Origin: Candidatus Nyctobacter psychrophilus | GTDB lineage: Bacteria; Vulcanimicrobiota; Vulcanimicrobiia; Vulcanimicrobiales; Vulcanimicrobiaceae | Assembly (NCBI GenBank): GCA_014305025.1 | Contig: JACRTY010000021.1 | Span: forward strand, 62,001 to 126,000 | Length of the DNA: 64,000 nucleotides | Reading direction: 5' to 3' | The notes under the pieces: generated by a model | Told to the model about the DNA's origin: nothing | The model's database searches: none | The model's input: only the letters and a program-made list of their open reading frames with translations | Translations under genes and position numbers: made by a program | Shown: in pieces, positions 7,826 through 15,244 of the stretch | Layout: each line of letters begins with the position of its first letter | How positions within the stretch are numbered: position 1 is the first letter of the stretch

Positions 7826-7861
7826 AAAACGCGTTTGGCCGGGTGCATGCCCGGCCAAACG
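7826..7861 (-). terminator. 12-bp hairpin with short U-run: attenuator-like terminator
   Basis: Positions 7832-7843 and 7850-7861 form a perfect 12-bp inverted repeat (CGTTTGGCCGGG against CCCGGCCAAACG) around a 6-nt loop. In the minus-strand transcript it is followed by UUUU at 7829-7826. It lies between the small peptide gene and the kinase. This is where peptide-biosynthesis operons often place a partial terminator, so that precursor transcripts outnumber enzyme transcripts. The U-run is short, so read-through is likely. Confidence 0.6.
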
Positions 7862-7884
7862 TACCACTTCGGGCGATACCGCCG

Positions 7885-7989
7885 TTAGTGAGCCATGAAT
7901 GTGGCTTCAGCGTAGGTCGACTGCATGTCGGCGCTGGCAACCAGATCTGCGGCATTGTACGTAGCAAGAATTACGGGGGCTTCGTACAC
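7885..7989 (-). CDS. Small peptide, candidate RiPP precursor with YxxPxI leader motif
   Basis: This 34-residue peptide begins MYEAPVILATYN and ends ATFMAH. Tyr2, Pro5 and Ile7 reproduce the YxxPxL/I spacing that PqqD-type recognition domains bind in lasso-peptide leaders. The GTG start is preceded by GAGAGGAA with 6 nt spacing, a good ribosome-binding site. It is followed at 66 nt by the HprK-like kinase and then the nucleotidyltransferase fusion on the same strand; a PqqD-like gene lies 1.3 kb away on the other strand. The presumed core (about residues 18-34) contains Ser, Thr, Tyr, Asp and Glu as possible modification sites. There is no Cys and no conventional Gly1 of a lasso core. It was too short for routine gene calling. 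Expression and modification are inferred. Confidence 0.6.
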   Translation of the reverse strand: MYEAPVILATYNAADLVASADMQSTYAEATFMAH

Positions 7990-7995
7990 GGTGGG

Positions 7996-8026
7996 TTCCT
8001 CTCGGTTGAGATATTAGGTAGCTACC
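7996..8026 (-). promoter_or_regulatory. Putative -10 element, palindrome and RBS of the small peptide gene
   Basis: On the minus strand the palindrome GGTAGCTACC (8026-8017) is followed directly by a good -10 hexamer TAATAT (8016-8011) and then the ribosome-binding site GAGAGGAA (8003-7996). No convincing -35 box lies at the standard spacing, which suggests either activator dependence or an alternative sigma factor. A perfect 10-bp palindrome abutting the -10 box would suit a regulator site. Confidence 0.4.
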
Positions 8027-8221
8027 ATTCGCAAGTATGGGCCTTGGACCTCTCCGGCGACAGGGCCGGCGGACCCAACGTACCTAAACTATGGTCCCCA
8101 TCACGCCGAAACCAAGCGTGGATTGCCGTCGCGCGAACCGATGCCGTGAAACGGGCGGGTCGGCTCCCGCGTTGATTACCACAACTTCATCCGTGCAAGT
8201 GCGCGCTCAGATAGGCTGGAC

Positions 8222-9223
8222 ATGAATTTTGTCATCGGCGGCGGTCGCCACGTTTCGTTCGCTTTGATCTTCGCGACGGCCGCAACGCTCGTCGCCTGCG
8301 GCGGTGGCGGGGGCTCCGGGCCGGGGCCAACACCTCCAACGAATTCGCCTCCGACCAAGACTCCTCCGACGATGACGCCACCGACAATGACGCCACCGAC
8401 TATGACGCCACCGACGACCGCCCCGACTCCGGCGCCTCCTCCGCCAACGCTGAACCCGACGGCCACGCCCGTGCCCACGCCGGTAGCGACCTCAACGCCG
8501 CCCAGCTTTGCCTCTCCGCCACCGCCTGGATCCGGGAAGACCAACGTGATCTTCGAGTTCGGCATACCGCTGAGTTCGCAGTACACGTATGCGAATAGAC
8601 GTAGACCGGACTTTGTCTCGCCCGGATCGCAATCGTTCGGGATCGTCGTCGACAAGGGAGCGCAAGCGGGAGCCACCTTCAACGTTGGAGCCGGCTCGCC
8701 GTATTGCACGAGCACGAAGACTACCGTGTACTGCCGACTCTACGAAGCGATTTCGACCGGAAATGGCCAACATGATTTCATCGCCACGTTGTACAGCGCC
8801 CCGAACGGTGGCGGCTCGCCGCTTTCGATCGGTGATACCGGAAATGTCACGACAACCGGCACCACGGTAACGCCGTTACTGCTCAAAGCCGTCGTCGCTA
8901 ATGTGAAGCTAACGCTCCAGAATCCAGCTCCGCCGGTGGGAACGGCCGTCAACGATCCGCTGCACATCGTGTTGACCGACGCCTCGGGAAATACCATCGC
9001 CGACGACTCGCTCTACAACCCACCGGACCCGCTCTACAATCCGGTGACGCTCAGCTCGAGCGATACGACAAACGGCCCGCTGTCGCGCACTGCCATCAAC
9101 TACCAGAGCGCGGTGTATCAGGTTACGGCCAACTACAACGGCGCGGTCACGGGACCGATCACGTACTCGGCAACCTGCGCCACGACCGCCTGTACCGTCC
9201 AGAAGGCAATCCTCACGCCGTAA
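8222..9223 (+). CDS. Secreted lipoprotein with proline/threonine-rich linker
   Basis: The 333-residue protein has a lipoprotein signal: hydrophobic residues 10-24 and the lipobox LVAC with Cys25. A Gly-rich hinge and a long Pro/Thr linker (residues 33-100) follow, including three exact PTMTP repeats. The C-terminal part (about 105-333) is Gly/Thr/Asn-rich and beta-like, with three cysteine pairs that could form disulfides. No enzyme motif is visible. It is probably an exported surface lipoprotein of unknown function. It is divergent from the small peptide operon and precedes the PqqD-like gene on the same strand. Confidence 0.65.
   Translation: MNFVIGGGRHVSFALIFATAATLVACGGGGGSGPGPTPPTNSPPTKTPPTMTPPTMTPPTMTPPTTAPTPAPPPPTLNPTATPVPTPVATSTPPSFASPPPPGSGKTNVIFEFGIPLSSQYTYANRRRPDFVSPGSQSFGIVVDKGAQAGATFNVGAGSPYCTSTKTTVYCRLYEAISTGNGQHDFIATLYSAPNGGGSPLSIGDTGNVTTTGTTVTPLLLKAVVANVKLTLQNPAPPVGTAVNDPLHIVLTDASGNTIADDSLYNPPDPLYNPVTLSSSDTTNGPLSRTAINYQSAVYQVTANYNGAVTGPITYSATCATTACTVQKAILTP
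8366..8410 (+). repeat. Three tandem 15-bp repeats encoding PTMTP
   Basis: Three consecutive units, CCGACgATGACGCCA, CCGACaATGACGCCA and CCGACtATGACGCCA, differ at one base each and lie inside the lipoprotein linker. They keep frame, so slippage would only lengthen or shorten the linker. Confidence 0.9.
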
Positions 9224-9318
9224 CGTGAGCGTGCAAACCTTCCGGTCCGTTCGTCGTCGGCAAAAGATGACGCGCGGATCGGTAAGGTTTGACCGGCGCA
9301 AGACTGAAGAGCGCGTCC

Positions 9319-9591
9319 GTGACGCAACGTGACCCGACGAAGCCCAATCTTCATTCGGAGATTACGACGCGCGAAGTTGACGAAGGTCTGCTCGTTCACG
9401 ACGAGCGCAGTGGGCAAGTTCACGTGCTCAACCGCAGCGCCGGCCGCCTGCTAGGCCTCTGCGACGGCCGGCACGATGTAGGCGAGATCGCTCGCATTCT
9501 CGCCCTCGAAGGGAACGTTGACGAAAGCCGCACCGCCGCCGACGTGCGCACGATCCTCGCGCAGTTCCAGCGCTTAGGGCTCTTGGCGTAG
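9319..9591 (+). CDS. PqqD-like peptide chaperone (RiPP recognition element)
   Basis: The protein is about 90 residues and has the PqqD/RRE winged-helix pattern: LLVHDERSGQVHVLNRSAGRL (strands plus start of helix), LCDGRHDVGEIARIL and a C-terminal helix. PqqD-like domains bind the leader of a ribosomally synthesised peptide and present it to modifying enzymes. I prefer the GTG at 9319, giving the usual family length; an in-frame TTG at 9289 would add 10 residues. It lies downstream of the lipoprotein gene and 1.3 kb from the candidate precursor, on the opposite strand. No radical SAM, ATP-grasp, transglutaminase-like or asparagine-synthetase-like partner is in the window. Confidence 0.8.
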   Translation: MTQRDPTKPNLHSEITTREVDEGLLVHDERSGQVHVLNRSAGRLLGLCDGRHDVGEIARILALEGNVDESRTAADVRTILAQFQRLGLLA

Positions 9592-9604
9592 CGCCTTCCC
9601 CAGG

Positions 9605-9634
9605 TTGACCCCACCCGAATGCACACCCTATACT
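9605..9634 (+). promoter_or_regulatory. Sigma70-type promoter of the Mg2+ operon
   Basis: TTGACC (9605-9610) and TATACT (9629-9634) each match 5 of 6 consensus bases and are 18 bp apart. Transcription would start near 9641, a few bases before the riboswitch P1 stem. Confidence 0.75.
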
Positions 9635-9644
9635 GATAGCCAGG

Positions 9645-9815
9645 ACATCTCGATAGGTGAGGCGTCTGCGTGACACATATGCCGCTGCCCCGAAACGTCG
9701 AAAGACGCCAAGTGGGTCGAACAGGTTCCGCCGAACGAAGGCGGCGCTCAAAGCGGCTGACGGTTAGGGAACCGTCTACGGCGCGCAGTGCCGAAGCTCG
9801 ACGCGACTGAGATGT
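9645..9815 (+). promoter_or_regulatory. M-box (ykoK-type) Mg2+ riboswitch aptamer
   Basis: The leader holds the conserved M-box segments in order: TAGGTGAGGC (about 9654), CCGCTGCCCCGAAACGTC, AAAGACGCCAAGTGGGTC, GAACAGG and the internal hairpin TTCCGCCGAACGAAGGCGG. A perfect 7-bp P1 stem, ACATCTC (9645-9651) with GAGATGT (9809-9815), closes it. M-box RNAs fold when Mg2+ is plentiful and terminate transcription of Mg2+ uptake genes. The downstream terminator and the MgtE-like/NRAMP genes fit this exactly. Confidence 0.9.
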
Positions 9816-9849
9816 AGGGCTCGTTCCATTCCGGCTCGTGCCCTTCGGA

Positions 9850-9877
9850 CCGGTCGCCCAACGGCGGTCGGTTTTTT
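9850..9877 (+). terminator. Rho-independent terminator, M-box expression platform
   Basis: CCGGTCGCC (9850-9858) pairs with GGCGGTCGG (9863-9871) using two G-U pairs, with a 4-nt loop, and is followed by six T residues to 9877. It lies 20 bp before the start codon of the MgtE-like gene. It is therefore the off-switch of the riboswitch and not an end of a gene. Confidence 0.8.
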
Positions 9878-9897
9878 CATACGGGAAGGGGTGCGCG

Positions 9898-11196
9898 ATG
9901 AATTTCTACGACGGCTACCTCTCGGATCTGGTGGGCCGGCCGGCGGTGCTCGGTTCGGACGCCGGTACGCAGACGATCGGCAAAGTGACGGACTTTCTCG
10001 TCCGCAAACCCGACGACACGTTTCCGCGCATCGACGGCTTGGTCATCAAAACGAAGGACGGCAAACGCTACGCCCCGATGAGCGCGGTCCGCGCCATCCA
10101 AGCCAAGGGCGCGATCATCCTCTCCGAACGCCCCGTCGAGACGCCGCTTCCGGGCGATCAGGCGCTGTACTTGATCGAGGACCTCTTCGATAAACAGATC
10201 GTCGACGTCGACGGGCGCAAGGTCGTGCGCATCAACGATCTGGAGATCGCCAATACCGGCGGAGCGTTGCGCGTCGTGGCCGCCGACATCGGCATGTCCG
10301 GCCTGCTGCAGCGCTTAGGCGCCGGGCGGCTGGCTCCCAAACTCTTCGAACGGATGCCGCGCACCTTGATCGCGTGGGACAACGTCGCGCCGCTGGGCGA
10401 CGTCAACCCGGTCAACGTGAAACTGTCGGTCGCCGAAAACCGGCTGAGCCGCCTGCACCCCTCGGAACTGGCCGACATCATCGAAGAGCTTTCGGCCAAG
10501 GACGCCGCTCGCATCGTGGGCTCACTCGACGACGAGACGGCGGCCGATGCCTTCGAACATCTCGATGCGGACCGGCAGCAGTCGATCATCGACGACCTCG
10601 GCTCCGAGCGGGCGGCCGACATCATCGAAGAGATGGATTCCGACGACGCCGCCGATCTGCTGGGCGAACTCGACGAAGACAAACGCGCCGAGCTGCTCGC
10701 GAAGATGGACGATCGCGCCTACGCGGGCGAACTGGAAGACCTCGTCGAGTATGCGCCCGATACGGCCGGCGGCTTGATGACGACCGACTACCTCTGGATT
10801 TTCCCCCACCGCACGACCTCCGCCACGATCGACAAAATTCGCGAGATTGGGCCCGAGTCCGAGTTCATCTACTATCTGTACGTCACCGACGAACGGCGCA
10901 AATTGCTCGGCATCGTGTCGCTGCGCGCCTTATTGCTCGCGCTGCCGACGGCGTTCATCCATAAACTGATGGACACCGACGTCCTCAGCGTCGGCCCAGA
11001 GACCAGTGCTCAAGACGTTGCCTCGACGATCGCGCGATACGATTTACTCGCCGTGCCGGTGCTCGATGCCGAAGAACGCATGCTCGGCATCGTGACCGTC
11101 GACGACGCGATCGACGCCATCATGCCGGAAAAGATCGCCAATTCGCTGCCGCGCATGGTGCGCCACCACGCGAAACGGCCCGTTCTTGCCGGCTGA
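9898..11196 (+). CDS. MgtE-like cytosolic Mg2+-sensor protein (PRC-barrel, MgtE-N, CBS pair; no channel)
   Basis: The protein is about 432 residues. It has two PRC-barrel-like stretches near the N-terminus (about 1-165), an MgtE_N domain with the repeated LHPSELADIIEELS / ERAADIIEEMDSDDAADLL helices (about 175-290), and two CBS domains (about 295-420, with TAGGLMTTDY and LAVPVLDAEERMLGIVTVDDA). The MgtE membrane domain is entirely absent: the protein ends after the CBS pair. In MgtE these domains bind Mg2+ and gate the pore. The ATG at 9898 follows GGGAAGGGG; a longer frame from 9838 would start within the terminator and is rejected. Its stop overlaps the start of an NRAMP-type transporter gene by 11 bp. 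I infer that it regulates that transporter. Confidence 0.85.
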   Translation: MNFYDGYLSDLVGRPAVLGSDAGTQTIGKVTDFLVRKPDDTFPRIDGLVIKTKDGKRYAPMSAVRAIQAKGAIILSERPVETPLPGDQALYLIEDLFDKQIVDVDGRKVVRINDLEIANTGGALRVVAADIGMSGLLQRLGAGRLAPKLFERMPRTLIAWDNVAPLGDVNPVNVKLSVAENRLSRLHPSELADIIEELSAKDAARIVGSLDDETAADAFEHLDADRQQSIIDDLGSERAADIIEEMDSDDAADLLGELDEDKRAELLAKMDDRAYAGELEDLVEYAPDTAGGLMTTDYLWIFPHRTTSATIDKIREIGPESEFIYYLYVTDERRKLLGIVSLRALLLALPTAFIHKLMDTDVLSVGPETSAQDVASTIARYDLLAVPVLDAEERMLGIVTVDDAIDAIMPEKIANSLPRMVRHHAKRPVLAG

Positions 11197-12523
11197 CGAC
11201 GCGCTGTTTCCGCCGGCGCCCCTCGACACTGCTCAGCCGTCGCGGCGGGACCTTCTGCGACGGCGTTTCCTGGTGATGGCTGCGATGCTGGGGCCGGGCT
11301 TCATCACGGCGTCGGCCGGCAACGACGTCGGCGGCATCTTCACGTACTCGGTCGCCGGCGCACAATTCGGCTACCGCATCATCTGGCCGCTCATTCCAAT
11401 CGCAATCGCCCTCATCGTCATTCAAGAGATGGCGGCGCGCATGGGCGCAGTCACCGGCAAAGGCCTCTCCGCGCTGATCCGCGAGGAGTTCGGCATCCGC
11501 ATTGCGCTCGCGACGATGCTCGGCCTTTTCTTGATGAACACTTTTACGACGTCGGCGGAGTTTGCCGGCATCGCATCGGCCAGCGAAATTTTCGGGCTCT
11601 CGCGATACGTCGCCGTCCCGCTCTCGCTCGTGCTCGTGTTCCTCCTCGTGCTGCGCGTCAGCGGCAAGCTCGTCGAACGCATCTTCGTCGTGCTCTCGCT
11701 CGTGTACGTCACCTACATCGTTTCCGGTCTACTCGCCCATCCCAATTGGGGCGACGTCGCGCGCGGCACGTTGCTGCCGAGCGTCGCTGCGCACGATCCG
11801 GCTTATCTCGGCACCGTCGTCGCTTTGATCGGCACGACGATCTCACCGTACATGCAGTTCTACCTGCAGTCGGCGGTCGTCGAAAAAGGGATGCGGCCGG
11901 GCGATCTGCTGACGGCCCGCATCGACGTGGCCAACGGGTCGATTCTCGCGATCATCGTCGCAGCGTTCATGATCATCGCCAATGCCGCGACCATTTACGT
12001 CTTCAATCAAACCCATGCCGCTCATCCGATCACCTTCGCCTCGGCTTCCGATATCGCGGTTGCCCTAAAACCGCTGGCGGGGCGGTTCGCGAGTGCGCTG
12101 TTTGCCTTCGGCATCCTCAATGCCGGGCTGTTTGCGGCGGCCGTCTTACCGCTCTCGACCAGTTACCTCGTATGTGAGGCGCTGGGCTTCGAAGCGGCCC
12201 TCGACCGGGGTTTCCGGGAGGCGCCCGTCTTCTTCAGCCTGTTCGCGATCGCCCTCGTCATCGGCGCCGCGCTCGTGCTCATTCCGAACGTTCCGCTCGT
12301 ACGGCTCTCGATCGCATCGCAACTCGTGCAAGGGTTGCTGCTGCCGATTGAACTCGTGTTGATGCTCATCATCGTCAATCGGGTGCGCGTCATGGGGGTC
12401 CACCGTAACAATCGTGCAGCCAACGCCGTCAGTTGGACGACCGTCATCATCGTCGGAGCCATCGCGCTCTACTATACCTACACGCAGCTTCCAGGTGTGC
12501 CCGGGGGTGTTCGGGGGCACTGA
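11186..12523 (+). CDS. NRAMP-family transporter of the Mg2+ (NRMT) type
   Basis: This 445-residue protein has eleven predicted helices and the SLC11/NRAMP fold. The metal-site signatures differ from Mn/Fe transporters: the TM1 DPGN motif is S43-A44-G45-N46 (in ITASAGNDVGGI), and the TM6 MPH motif is replaced by S-P-Y (in GTTISPYMQF). Replacement of the TM1 Asp and TM6 Met is what characterises NRAMP-related magnesium transporters as I know them. Control by an M-box and overlap with an MgtE-like sensor gene both support Mg2+ as substrate. The TTG start at 11186 gives about 28 residues before TM1. A second, canonical NRAMP at 39699 provides an internal comparison. Confidence 0.8.
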   Translation: MPADDALFPPAPLDTAQPSRRDLLRRRFLVMAAMLGPGFITASAGNDVGGIFTYSVAGAQFGYRIIWPLIPIAIALIVIQEMAARMGAVTGKGLSALIREEFGIRIALATMLGLFLMNTFTTSAEFAGIASASEIFGLSRYVAVPLSLVLVFLLVLRVSGKLVERIFVVLSLVYVTYIVSGLLAHPNWGDVARGTLLPSVAAHDPAYLGTVVALIGTTISPYMQFYLQSAVVEKGMRPGDLLTARIDVANGSILAIIVAAFMIIANAATIYVFNQTHAAHPITFASASDIAVALKPLAGRFASALFAFGILNAGLFAAAVLPLSTSYLVCEALGFEAALDRGFREAPVFFSLFAIALVIGAALVLIPNVPLVRLSIASQLVQGLLLPIELVLMLIIVNRVRVMGVHRNNRAANAVSWTTVIIVGAIALYYTYTQLPGVPGGVRGH

Positions 12524-12527
12524 CCTT

Positions 12528-13406
12528 TCACTTCACGCGGATGCCGGCACCGACTCCGATATAGTTAAAGCGTGAACCATTGCTTGGCGTGAAATCAATG
12601 CCGTATTCGCCGTCGATCTCAAGGTACGGACCGAGCAGCTTTTGCAGCCCGAAGTCGGTGTAGAGCCGCCCGCCGGCACGCGGGGCCGTTTTGGTTTGGC
12701 CGACCAGTTCTGCGTACAACTGATAGTCGTGGGGCCACTGCAACGTCACGACGAGCGACGGCTCGAAGGTTATGTAGCGTTCGCGAACTGCCGGCAGCGT
12801 GCCGCTCGTCGCGAACGTTCCGGGTTCGAAAAAACCCGTTGACGCCGCCGTAGCCAGCGTCGTACCGATACCGAAAGCGGGACTAGCCGCATACGACACG
12901 TCGATGTTGAGCGTCTGCGTCGGACCGCCGTTGCTGAAGCCCCCGGTTCCGGTCGCTGCCGTCACCAAGCCGTCGACCGCGTACGTGAAGCGGCCCTCTT
13001 GCGGCAGCTCATATTTGAAACCGAGTCCCATGTCGCTGTAGCCGCCGGTGATCGTCGAACTGCTGCGCTGCCGATTGGCGTTCGGGCCGATCAGATCGAG
13101 TTCCCAACCCCGCGCGACGCCGACGCGCTCGAAGCCTTGCGGATACGCCGTGGACGTTTGCGCCGCCGGACCGCCGGCGAAGGTATTCTGGTAACCTTCC
13201 TCGAGCACGATCGCGCCCTTGGGTACGGCGCACGCGCTATAGCCGACCGTCGGCCGGTCGAGCGTTGCCAGCAGCCGGCCGGTACCGCCGCACGGGTCGG
13301 CCTGGAGGCCGGCAAGGGTGGCCCGCGGCGAAGGTGACGGCGCCGGCGGCGGCGCCTCGCGCGGCGGACGCGGTGACGACACGAGCAAAGCAATGCCAAC
13401 GAGCAA
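12528..13406 (-). CDS. Exported beta-barrel-like outer membrane protein
   Basis: This 292-residue protein has a short hydrophobic start (MLVGIALLVSS), a Pro-rich linker and a body of alternating short strands (for example FTYAVDGLVTAATGTGG, YITFEPSLVVTLQWPHDYQLYAELVG). It ends in an amphipathic strand, YIGVGAGIRVK. The pattern suggests a transporter-like or surface barrel of 10-14 strands, similar to MetA-pathway phenol-degradation-type proteins. No terminal aromatic is present; the last residue is Lys. It follows mntR by 2 bp, so both are probably cotranscribed, which hints at metal-responsive expression. Confidence 0.6.
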   Translation of the reverse strand: MLVGIALLVSSPRPPREAPPPAPSPSPRATLAGLQADPCGGTGRLLATLDRPTVGYSACAVPKGAIVLEEGYQNTFAGGPAAQTSTAYPQGFERVGVARGWELDLIGPNANRQRSSSTITGGYSDMGLGFKYELPQEGRFTYAVDGLVTAATGTGGFSNGGPTQTLNIDVSYAASPAFGIGTTLATAASTGFFEPGTFATSGTLPAVRERYITFEPSLVVTLQWPHDYQLYAELVGQTKTAPRAGGRLYTDFGLQKLLGPYLEIDGEYGIDFTPSNGSRFNYIGVGAGIRVK

Positions 13407-13408
13407 GA

Positions 13409-13873
13409 TCAGCGCTTTTGCAGCTTTGTCGTGAACTGTTCGAGTATCGCCAGCGTCTCGGCGCTGACGTGGTGTTCCATGCCTTCGGCGTCGATGGCCG
13501 CGGTCGGCGGCGGCACGCCAATGGCGACGAGGAAGTTCTGCACGATCGCGTGGCGCTGGCGGGACATGCGTGCCAAGCGTTCACCCTTCTCGGTTAGAAA
13601 GATCGAACGGTACGGTTGCGAGGTCACGAAGCCGTCCCGCGCCAGGCGCGCAACGACGTTGCTGACCGTGGCTTGCTTCACGCCTAGGGCGCGCGCGATG
13701 TCGACCGCCCGCGCTTCACCGCTGTCTGCGATCAAGTCGCCGATCAACTCGACGTAGTCCTCCGCAATTTCGGTGCTGCGCGCGACGCGCGCTCGCACGA
13801 AGCGGTTGCTCACCTCGGCAGCCATCGGATGCGCTACTTCGGGTTGCCGCTTGGGTTGCCATGTCGATTTCAC
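13409..13873 (-). CDS. mntR: MntR-type manganese-responsive transcriptional regulator
   Basis: This 154-residue DtxR-superfamily repressor has a winged helix at residues 35-95 (EDYVELIGDLIADSGEARAVDIARALGV and KQATVSNVVARLARDGFV) and a metal-binding/dimerisation region containing SRQRHAIVQNFLVAIGV, DAEGMEHHVS and ETLAILEQF. DAEGMEHHVS with the preceding His and Glu is the metal-ligand signature of E. coli-type MntR. Mn2+-bound MntR represses importers such as mntH; a matching site is seen upstream of mntH at 39650. The gene is next to the NRMT-type transporter but convergent to it, separated by the barrel gene. Confidence 0.88.
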   Translation of the reverse strand: MKSTWQPKRQPEVAHPMAAEVSNRFVRARVARSTEIAEDYVELIGDLIADSGEARAVDIARALGVKQATVSNVVARLARDGFVTSQPYRSIFLTEKGERLARMSRQRHAIVQNFLVAIGVPPPTAAIDAEGMEHHVSAETLAILEQFTTKLQKR

Positions 13874-13905
13874 TGCGCTTCGCCGGTGAACCCCCCGGGC
13901 GACCT

Positions 13906-14304
13906 CTACGTGTTCGTCGCAGCCTCGCTCGTGTCTACGCGTTCTAGCGGGCGCTCCATGCCTGAGGCCGCCGTCTGGGTCGCGACGGCGTGTTGTCCGA
14001 GTTGATAGACGAACGCCAGGATCAGGAGCCCGACGATGAGCGCGCCCAACACGACGCCGCGGCTGCGTCCCCGCCGTTCGAACGCGGTTGCCAGCGCGTA
14101 CGCTCCACCGCTGAGAATCGCGAGGATCCAGTGCGCTGCCGGCGGGGCCAGCCTGGTCGTTCCCCAGGCTGCGGCGCCGAGCACAATCTGCAGAATCAGA
14201 ACGTAGAGGACGTAGCGGCGCGCCGGCGCCCAGAAGATCGCCGCCAGCGCCAGCAGCACGAGAAGCGTGCCGATCGCATAGTGAACGGAGAGAATATCCA
14301 TCAT
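13906..14304 (-). CDS. Small four-helix membrane protein, unknown
   Basis: This 132-residue protein has four predicted transmembrane segments: about 8-25, 31-50, 57-74 and 84-102. A hydrophilic C-terminal tail follows. Positive charges in the short loops (APARR, FERRGRSRG) suggest cytosolic orientation of those loops. I recognise no family. It lies 32 bp upstream of mntR on the same strand and may share its transcript. Confidence 0.6.
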   Translation of the reverse strand: MMDILSVHYAIGTLLVLLALAAIFWAPARRYVLYVLILQIVLGAAAWGTTRLAPPAAHWILAILSGGAYALATAFERRGRSRGVVLGALIVGLLILAFVYQLGQHAVATQTAASGMERPLERVDTSEAATNT

Positions 14305-14410
14305 CGCTGCATCGCTAGCGGCGTGCCGGCGACCTCTACCGGAGGCGAGGACTTGCCGGCATCGGGGTCAATGAAAGCATCTGTATAACCGGCCCAAAGG
14401 AAGGCTCAGC

Positions 14411-15244
14411 ATGCGGGGCACAGGCCGCGGCGCGTTCCGACCTTCATTGGTTCGCTACGCCGTCATGTGGACGGCGGCGTTTGCCGTCGTGCTTGCCGCT
14501 GAATCGGCCTTCGCGGCAGATGACGATTATGGTCCGCTTGCCGACGTGCTTGCAGTGCGGAACGTTGGCGATTCACTCTACGGTCGCGCTACGGTCGAAC
14601 GCGTAATCGTCGCGGGTCGTTACGCTTCCGTTGAAATCGGCAGCAAGGGTTACGCTGCATTTCTGATGGTTCGCAAGCCCGACGGCACGTGGCACCCGTT
14701 GCTCGGAGGAGGGGGCGCCGATCTCGACGGCGCCTTCAGTGCATCCGGAAGTGGGCTGTCCCAGCGGCTTCAACGGGCCGCCGCTTCCGGGGTGCCCCGA
14801 TGGGCGCTCGGCGTACTCGTGCGTCGGCAAAACCAGCGCATCAACGCGGCGGACGAACCCGGGATGACGCCTGCACCGATTGCTGTTCCGGCGAGTCACC
14901 GCGACGCCTTCGGTCCGGCTGCCGGCATCGATCGTGCTTGTGCCGATCTGGGCGCCGCCGCCGCGCTTTATCGTCCAAGCGAGCAGCACGCTCTGCGGCA
15001 CCTCATCATCGTTGGCCGACACGCGCTCACGACGTTGCGCATCGGAGCGGACACCTTCAACATCATCGCCGTCCAGATGAAGCACGGCTGGTCTGCTCCG
15101 TTCGTACTCGGAATCGGATACCCGTTCCGCGACGCATTGATGGAACGCGGCGTGTCGCCACCCGACGCGGAACGGTTCTATGCAGCGCTCGTCGCTCTCG
15201 AGGCCGTCCCGCCGGCAGCACGAAAACCTGCATGCCCGGATTAG
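14411..15244 (+). CDS. Secreted hypothetical protein
   Basis: This 277-residue protein has a signal peptide: basic start, hydrophobic residues 18-33, and probable cleavage after AESAFA. The mature region starts ADDDYGPLADVLAVRN and has no motif I can name. Two segments look like folded alpha/beta units (residues 60-100 and 165-240). The start ATG at 14411 is preceded by AAGGAAGG with 6 nt spacing. The following small exported protein overlaps its 3' end by 13 bp, so the pair is probably made and exported together. Confidence 0.6.
   Translation: MRGTGRGAFRPSLVRYAVMWTAAFAVVLAAESAFAADDDYGPLADVLAVRNVGDSLYGRATVERVIVAGRYASVEIGSKGYAAFLMVRKPDGTWHPLLGGGGADLDGAFSASGSGLSQRLQRAAASGVPRWALGVLVRRQNQRINAADEPGMTPAPIAVPASHRDAFGPAAGIDRACADLGAAAALYRPSEQHALRHLIIVGRHALTTLRIGADTFNIIAVQMKHGWSAPFVLGIGYPFRDALMERGVSPPDAERFYAALVALEAVPPAARKPACPD

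Noticed and set aside
7846-7848. ATG at 7848 as start of the HprK-like kinase.
   Set aside because: It falls in the loop of a 12-bp hairpin, which would hide its ribosome-binding site. The added ten residues look non-conserved; ATG 7818 is after the hairpin.
7885-9591. A firm lasso-peptide call for the peptide cassette.
   Set aside because: No asparagine-synthetase-like cyclase or transglutaminase-like protease is present and the peptide lacks an obvious core with N-terminal Gly and an acceptor Asp/Glu at position 7-9. Only the leader motif and partner genes support a RiPP-like role.
9838-9897. An upstream in-frame GTG would extend the MgtE-like protein by 20 residues.
   Set aside because: That start lies before the riboswitch terminator stem and has no ribosome-binding site. 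ATG 9898 has GGGAAGGGG and begins the conserved sequence.
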